DNA of 64,000 nucleotides from Bacillus sp. UNC41MFS5 (lineage in GTDB: Bacteria; Bacillota; Bacilli; Bacillales_B; DSM-18226). Shown here in pieces: positions 61,074 through 64,000 of this stretch. Both the position numbers and the translations under genes were made by a program. The notes under the pieces were generated by a model. It was not told where the DNA came from, made no database searches, and saw only the letters and a list, made by a program, of their open reading frames with translations. The stretch covers positions 1-64,000 of the forward strand of contig NZ_JMLP01000011.1 of the NCBI RefSeq assembly GCF_000686805.1. Reading direction: 5' to 3'. Numbering within the stretch: position 1 is the stretch's first letter; each line of letters opens with the position of its first letter.

Positions 61074-61217
61074 GTGGAGCAGCTCATTCCGATCATCAGC
61101 GAGGTTGGCTTCCCCATCGTCGTGACCCTTTATCTGCTTTACCGCATTGAATCAAAGCTGGATATGGTCGTCACCTCGATTCAGAATCTTCCCGACCGTA
61201 TGAAGGAACGAATATAA
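61074..61217 (+). CDS. YvrJ family protein
   Basis: A 47-residue membrane peptide (MEQLIPIISEVGFPIVVTL ... IQNLPDRMKERI) with one membrane helix (about 4-24) and a short cytoplasmic helix. It matches the YvrJ family in length and in the IESKLD turn. GTG 61074 has AAAGGAGG upstream. It is the third member of the trio with DUF1659 and DUF2922. Holin-like action has been suggested for such small proteins, but I cannot support it here. Confidence 0.8.
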   Translation: MEQLIPIISEVGFPIVVTLYLLYRIESKLDMVVTSIQNLPDRMKERI

Positions 61218-61225
61218 ATACTTAG

Positions 61226-61261
61226 GACAACCCCTGGCTTTAGGTAAGGGTTGTTCTTTTT
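61226..61261 (+). terminator. terminator of the yvrJ-like gene
   Basis: ACAACCC and GGGTTGT pair and TTCTTTTTG follows. Confidence 0.8.
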
Positions 61262-61391
61262 GTTACGTTAAAATAGTGATAATCAACTGTTTAGGTATCC
61301 ATTAACCAATACCGAGACAAGCACGCGCACATACTTGTCCAATGCTACATAGCATGTATTATAATCAATTTTAGGAAATGGAGAGGATGAA

Positions 61392-62204
61392 ATGAAGCTT
61401 TATTTAGATCCAAGTCATGGCGGACAAGACCCCGGCGCTCAAGGTCATGGGTTGGATGAAAAGGATTTAACATTAGCGATAGCGCTCAAAATACGTTCCA
61501 TTTTACAAAATGATTATGAAAACATTGACGTAAAAATGAGCCGAAGCAGCGATACAACTAAAAGCTTAGCACAGCGATCCAGTGAGGCCAACACTTGGGG
61601 GGCTGATTTTTTCTTAGCGGTTCACATCAATTCCGGGCCAAGCTCCGCCCTAGGTTATGAGGACTATATTTACAGTGGCTTGTCTAATTCTTCTAAGACA
61701 GCCGAGTATCAGGATATCATCCATGCGGAAGTTAAAAAATTGAATCAGCTACAAGACCGCGGCCAAAAAAAGGCGAACTTCCATGTATTACGTGAGACAA
61801 ATATGCCAGCACTTTTATCGGAAAATGGATTTATCAGTAACGATCATGACGCCGCATTAATGAAACAATCCTCTTGGATTCAAAAAGTAGCACAAGGCCA
61901 CGTCAACGGAATTGCCAAAGCCTTTGGTCTGAAGCTAATACCAGTAGAGCCCCCGAAACCAGATACTGACGGAACACTATTCAAAGTGATTGCTGGTTCA
62001 TTCAAATCCAAAGAAAATGCGGACGAGCGAGTTGACCAACTCAAGTCAAAAGGCATTGAATCTTTTGTTGATACCACAAAAATCTCAGGTGAAACATGGT
62101 ACCGAGTCCAATCTGGAGCCTTTTCCAGCCGTGAAAATGCAGAAAATCGTTTAACAGAAGTAAAAAAAGCAGGAATAAACGATGCATTCCTCGTTGCAGA
62201 ATAA
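61392..62204 (+). CDS. N-acetylmuramoyl-L-alanine amidase, CwlC-like (copy 1)
   Basis: A 270-residue hydrolase. Residues 1-180 are a zinc amidase_3 domain with ligands H9 (DPSHGG), E23 and H78 (AVHINSG) and the catalytic Glu in LLSENGFIS. Residues about 195-270 form a SPOR domain (FKVIAGSFKSKENADERV, WYRVQSGAFSSRENAENRL) that binds glycan strands lacking peptides. There is no signal peptide, as in B. subtilis CwlC, which lyses the mother cell from within. GGAGAGG precedes the ATG. It probably acts late in sporulation. Confidence 0.9.
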   Translation: MKLYLDPSHGGQDPGAQGHGLDEKDLTLAIALKIRSILQNDYENIDVKMSRSSDTTKSLAQRSSEANTWGADFFLAVHINSGPSSALGYEDYIYSGLSNSSKTAEYQDIIHAEVKKLNQLQDRGQKKANFHVLRETNMPALLSENGFISNDHDAALMKQSSWIQKVAQGHVNGIAKAFGLKLIPVEPPKPDTDGTLFKVIAGSFKSKENADERVDQLKSKGIESFVDTTKISGETWYRVQSGAFSSRENAENRLTEVKKAGINDAFLVAE

Positions 62205-62210
62205 ATACCC

Positions 62211-62254
62211 TACAAAAGACCTCCTTATCATAAATAGCATGGAGGTCTTTTGTA
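62211..62254 (+). terminator. terminator between the two amidase genes
   Basis: TACAAAAGACCTCC pairs with GGAGGTCTTTTGTA over a 16-base loop. Confidence 0.85.
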
Positions 62255-62350
62255 TGGTTTTTGTGTTTATGTTAGGCAGATTGAGTCCACAAGATTGGAT
62301 TTGCCATAACATATAGATGAACGTATTTTAAATGAAATGGAGGAGTAAGT

Positions 62351-63892
62351 ATGAAGCTATATTTAGACCCAGGCCATGGCGGTGAGGACCCCGGTGCCCA
62401 AGGGAATGGGCTGAATGAAAAAGATATTACCTTAGCTATTGCGCTTAAAATACGAAAAATCATCCTCAATGATTATGATAATGTTCAAGTTAAAATGAGT
62501 CGTACAAGCGATACTACCAGAAGCTTAGCCCAGCGCTCAAGCGCCGCCAACGCATGGGACGCAGACTTTTTCCTGGCTATTCACATCAATTCCGCTGACA
62601 GCTCCGCCCAAGGATATGAGGATTTTATTTATGATGGAGCATCTAATACTAGTAAAGCAGCAAAATACCAGGATATCATCCATGCCGAGGTCATCAAGGT
62701 GAATCAGTTGAAAGACCGAGGGCAAAAAAAGGCCAATTTTCACGTCATAAGAGAAACGAAAATGCCTTCCATTCTCACGGAAAACGGCTTTATCAGTAAT
62801 AAACATGATGCACAACTGATGAAGAATGCAGACTGGCAGCAAAAAGTGGCCCAAGGCCACGTAAACGGGATTGCCAAAGCCTTTGGCCTGAAACGGAAAG
62901 CTGTGAAGGAGACACCTAAAACAACAACCACACCAAAAACCACTCAAACTACTACAAAAACAGTCTATACGGTTTATGCAGGCTCTTATAAATCAAAAAA
63001 AAATGCACAAGATAGGGTCGCTGAACTAAAGAAAAAGAACATTCAATCATCGATTGTTTCCACAAAAATATCTGGAGCTACTTGGTACCGCGTGAAAGTA
63101 GCCTCTTATACGACCAACGCCAATGCAGAAAAACGCCTAAAAGCAATCGAAAAAGCAGGTTATGATGATGCCTTTATTATTACAGAAAAAGAAACCACAA
63201 CGACAACTAAAACAGAAACCAAAAAACCAGCGCCAAGCACCAGTGCAACACCAACAGCAAAACCTGCAACAAGCACCAATAAACCAGCAACCACATCACC
63301 AGCCACGAGCACAAACCCAACTACAAGTACCAAAGGCAGCACAAGCACGAACCCAACTACGACTCCAAACAACACTACCAAAGAAATCCCCATCATCGCG
63401 GACCCCGGACAGTTTACTATTTTAGGTCCGACCTTCCTTTCGCCTGAACAGATGGACCAATTTGTGAAAAAGGTCAATCCAAACGCGCCGGCATTAGGTG
63501 AATTTTATCAAACCCTTGGAAGATATTACGGGATTCGCGGGGATGTAGCCTTTGCACAAGCCATTCACGAAACAGACTATTTTCGGTTTACCGGAGTCGT
63601 CAATCCTGATCAGAACAACTTCGCAGGAATTGGAGCAACTGGAGGAGATACGCGCGGTGCTCGGTTTGAAAGTGAAGAAGAAGGGGTCCTTGCTCAACTT
63701 CAGCACTTATACGCGTATGCGACAACCAAGCCTCTGCCAAATCAATATCCATTAGTTGATCCCCGCTTCCATCTTGTCGATAGAGGTTCTGCTCCAACAT
63801 GGACCGCTTTAAACGGAAAATGGGCTGTTCCAGGTACAACTTATGGGCAATCCATTCTTGCTCTTTATCAAAAAATGATTCATTCAGTCTAA
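62351..63892 (+). CDS. bifunctional amidase-glucosaminidase, CwlC-like (copy 2)
   Basis: A 513-residue hydrolase and tandem paralogue of the gene before it. Residues 1-180 are an amidase_3 domain with H9, E23, H78 and LTENGFIS. About 205-275 form a SPOR domain and about 276-345 a Thr/Pro/Ser/Lys linker. About 350-513 form a glucosaminidase-like domain (RYYGIRGDVAFAQAIHETD with the catalytic Glu, NFAGIGATGG, FESEEEGVLAQLQHLYAYA). Two bonds of peptidoglycan could thus be cut by one enzyme. It has no signal peptide and must be released by lysis or act in the mother cell. GGAGGAG precedes the ATG. Confidence 0.9.
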   Translation: MKLYLDPGHGGEDPGAQGNGLNEKDITLAIALKIRKIILNDYDNVQVKMSRTSDTTRSLAQRSSAANAWDADFFLAIHINSADSSAQGYEDFIYDGASNTSKAAKYQDIIHAEVIKVNQLKDRGQKKANFHVIRETKMPSILTENGFISNKHDAQLMKNADWQQKVAQGHVNGIAKAFGLKRKAVKETPKTTTTPKTTQTTTKTVYTVYAGSYKSKKNAQDRVAELKKKNIQSSIVSTKISGATWYRVKVASYTTNANAEKRLKAIEKAGYDDAFIITEKETTTTTKTETKKPAPSTSATPTAKPATSTNKPATTSPATSTNPTTSTKGSTSTNPTTTPNNTTKEIPIIADPGQFTILGPTFLSPEQMDQFVKKVNPNAPALGEFYQTLGRYYGIRGDVAFAQAIHETDYFRFTGVVNPDQNNFAGIGATGGDTRGARFESEEEGVLAQLQHLYAYATTKPLPNQYPLVDPRFHLVDRGSAPTWTALNGKWAVPGTTYGQSILALYQKMIHSV

Positions 63893-63967
63893 TGGAAAGT
63901 GGGAATTTTCCAAAAACCCATCTCATCCCCCCCACCTTATATGGATGCAAGTCTGGCACCTCCCCCT

Positions 63968-64000
63968 ACGAAAGACCTCCTCTAATCAAACGAAGAGGTC
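63968..64000 (+). terminator. terminator cut by the window end
   Basis: AAAGACCTC and GAGGTC begin a stem that would end just beyond base 64000; it resembles the hairpin at 62211-62254. Confidence 0.6.

Overview
The window reads as chromosome of an endospore-forming member of the Bacillaceae. It opens with the 5' end of a 16S rRNA gene on the minus strand whose V1-V2 sequence is of Bacillus type (a Mesobacillus/Neobacillus-like relative is my guess). Most genes have strong AGGAGG-type ribosome sites, many starts are TTG or GTG, and sporulation-type genes are present (CwlC-like hydrolases, a ferritin-like YhjR-type protein, a His/Gly-rich coat-like protein). No insertion sequence, prophage or CRISPR array was seen. 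A 13-bp near-palindrome, GGTGCCTGACACC, is scattered about 15 times, mostly between genes.

Layout. 0-6 kb: rRNA promoters, a LysE-type exporter, a dense DnaA-box cluster, small genes, a strong candidate c-di-GMP-I riboswitch in front of a 53-codon gene, a VanY-like carboxypeptidase and xpaC-telA. 6-18 kb: His/Gly-rich protein, VOC protein, UDP-GlcNAc 2-epimerase (mnaA copy 1), a membrane serine protease with an EF-hand tail, ferritin-like protein, DUF6376 lipoprotein, molybdopterin oxidoreductase, YitT protein, dicarboxylate symporter and an SH3 protein. 18-22 kb: galE surrounded by decayed genes (a glycosyltransferase, a surface-repeat protein, a DUF4352 protein, an LCP protein).

22-47.5 kb is a secretion and cell-envelope region: a 1277-residue protein that joins an M4 metalloprotease to an S8 subtilase, a lipoprotein and two Asp2-like hydrolases that share one C-terminal module, mnaA copy 2, a beta-helix protein, and a seven-gene minus-strand operon (two GT4 enzymes, a methyltransferase with a very long repeated coiled coil, a two-part glycosyltransferase, wecC, tagG, tagH). 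MnaA plus WecC would supply UDP-ManNAcA, and TagGH would export the finished chain, so the locus probably makes a teichuronate- or capsule-like wall polymer. A second subtilase and the remnant of a duplicate follow.

47.5-64 kb is more house-keeping: a PepSY protein, yknXYZ-type efflux genes, an orphan pstS behind a PhoP-box array, glnK-amtB behind two TnrA/GlnR-type boxes, an Lrp regulator with a PatA-type aminotransferase, a GGDEF diguanylate cyclase, a PurR-boxed purine permease, the DUF1659-DUF2922-YvrJ trio, and two tandem CwlC-like amidases, the second carrying an added glucosaminidase domain.
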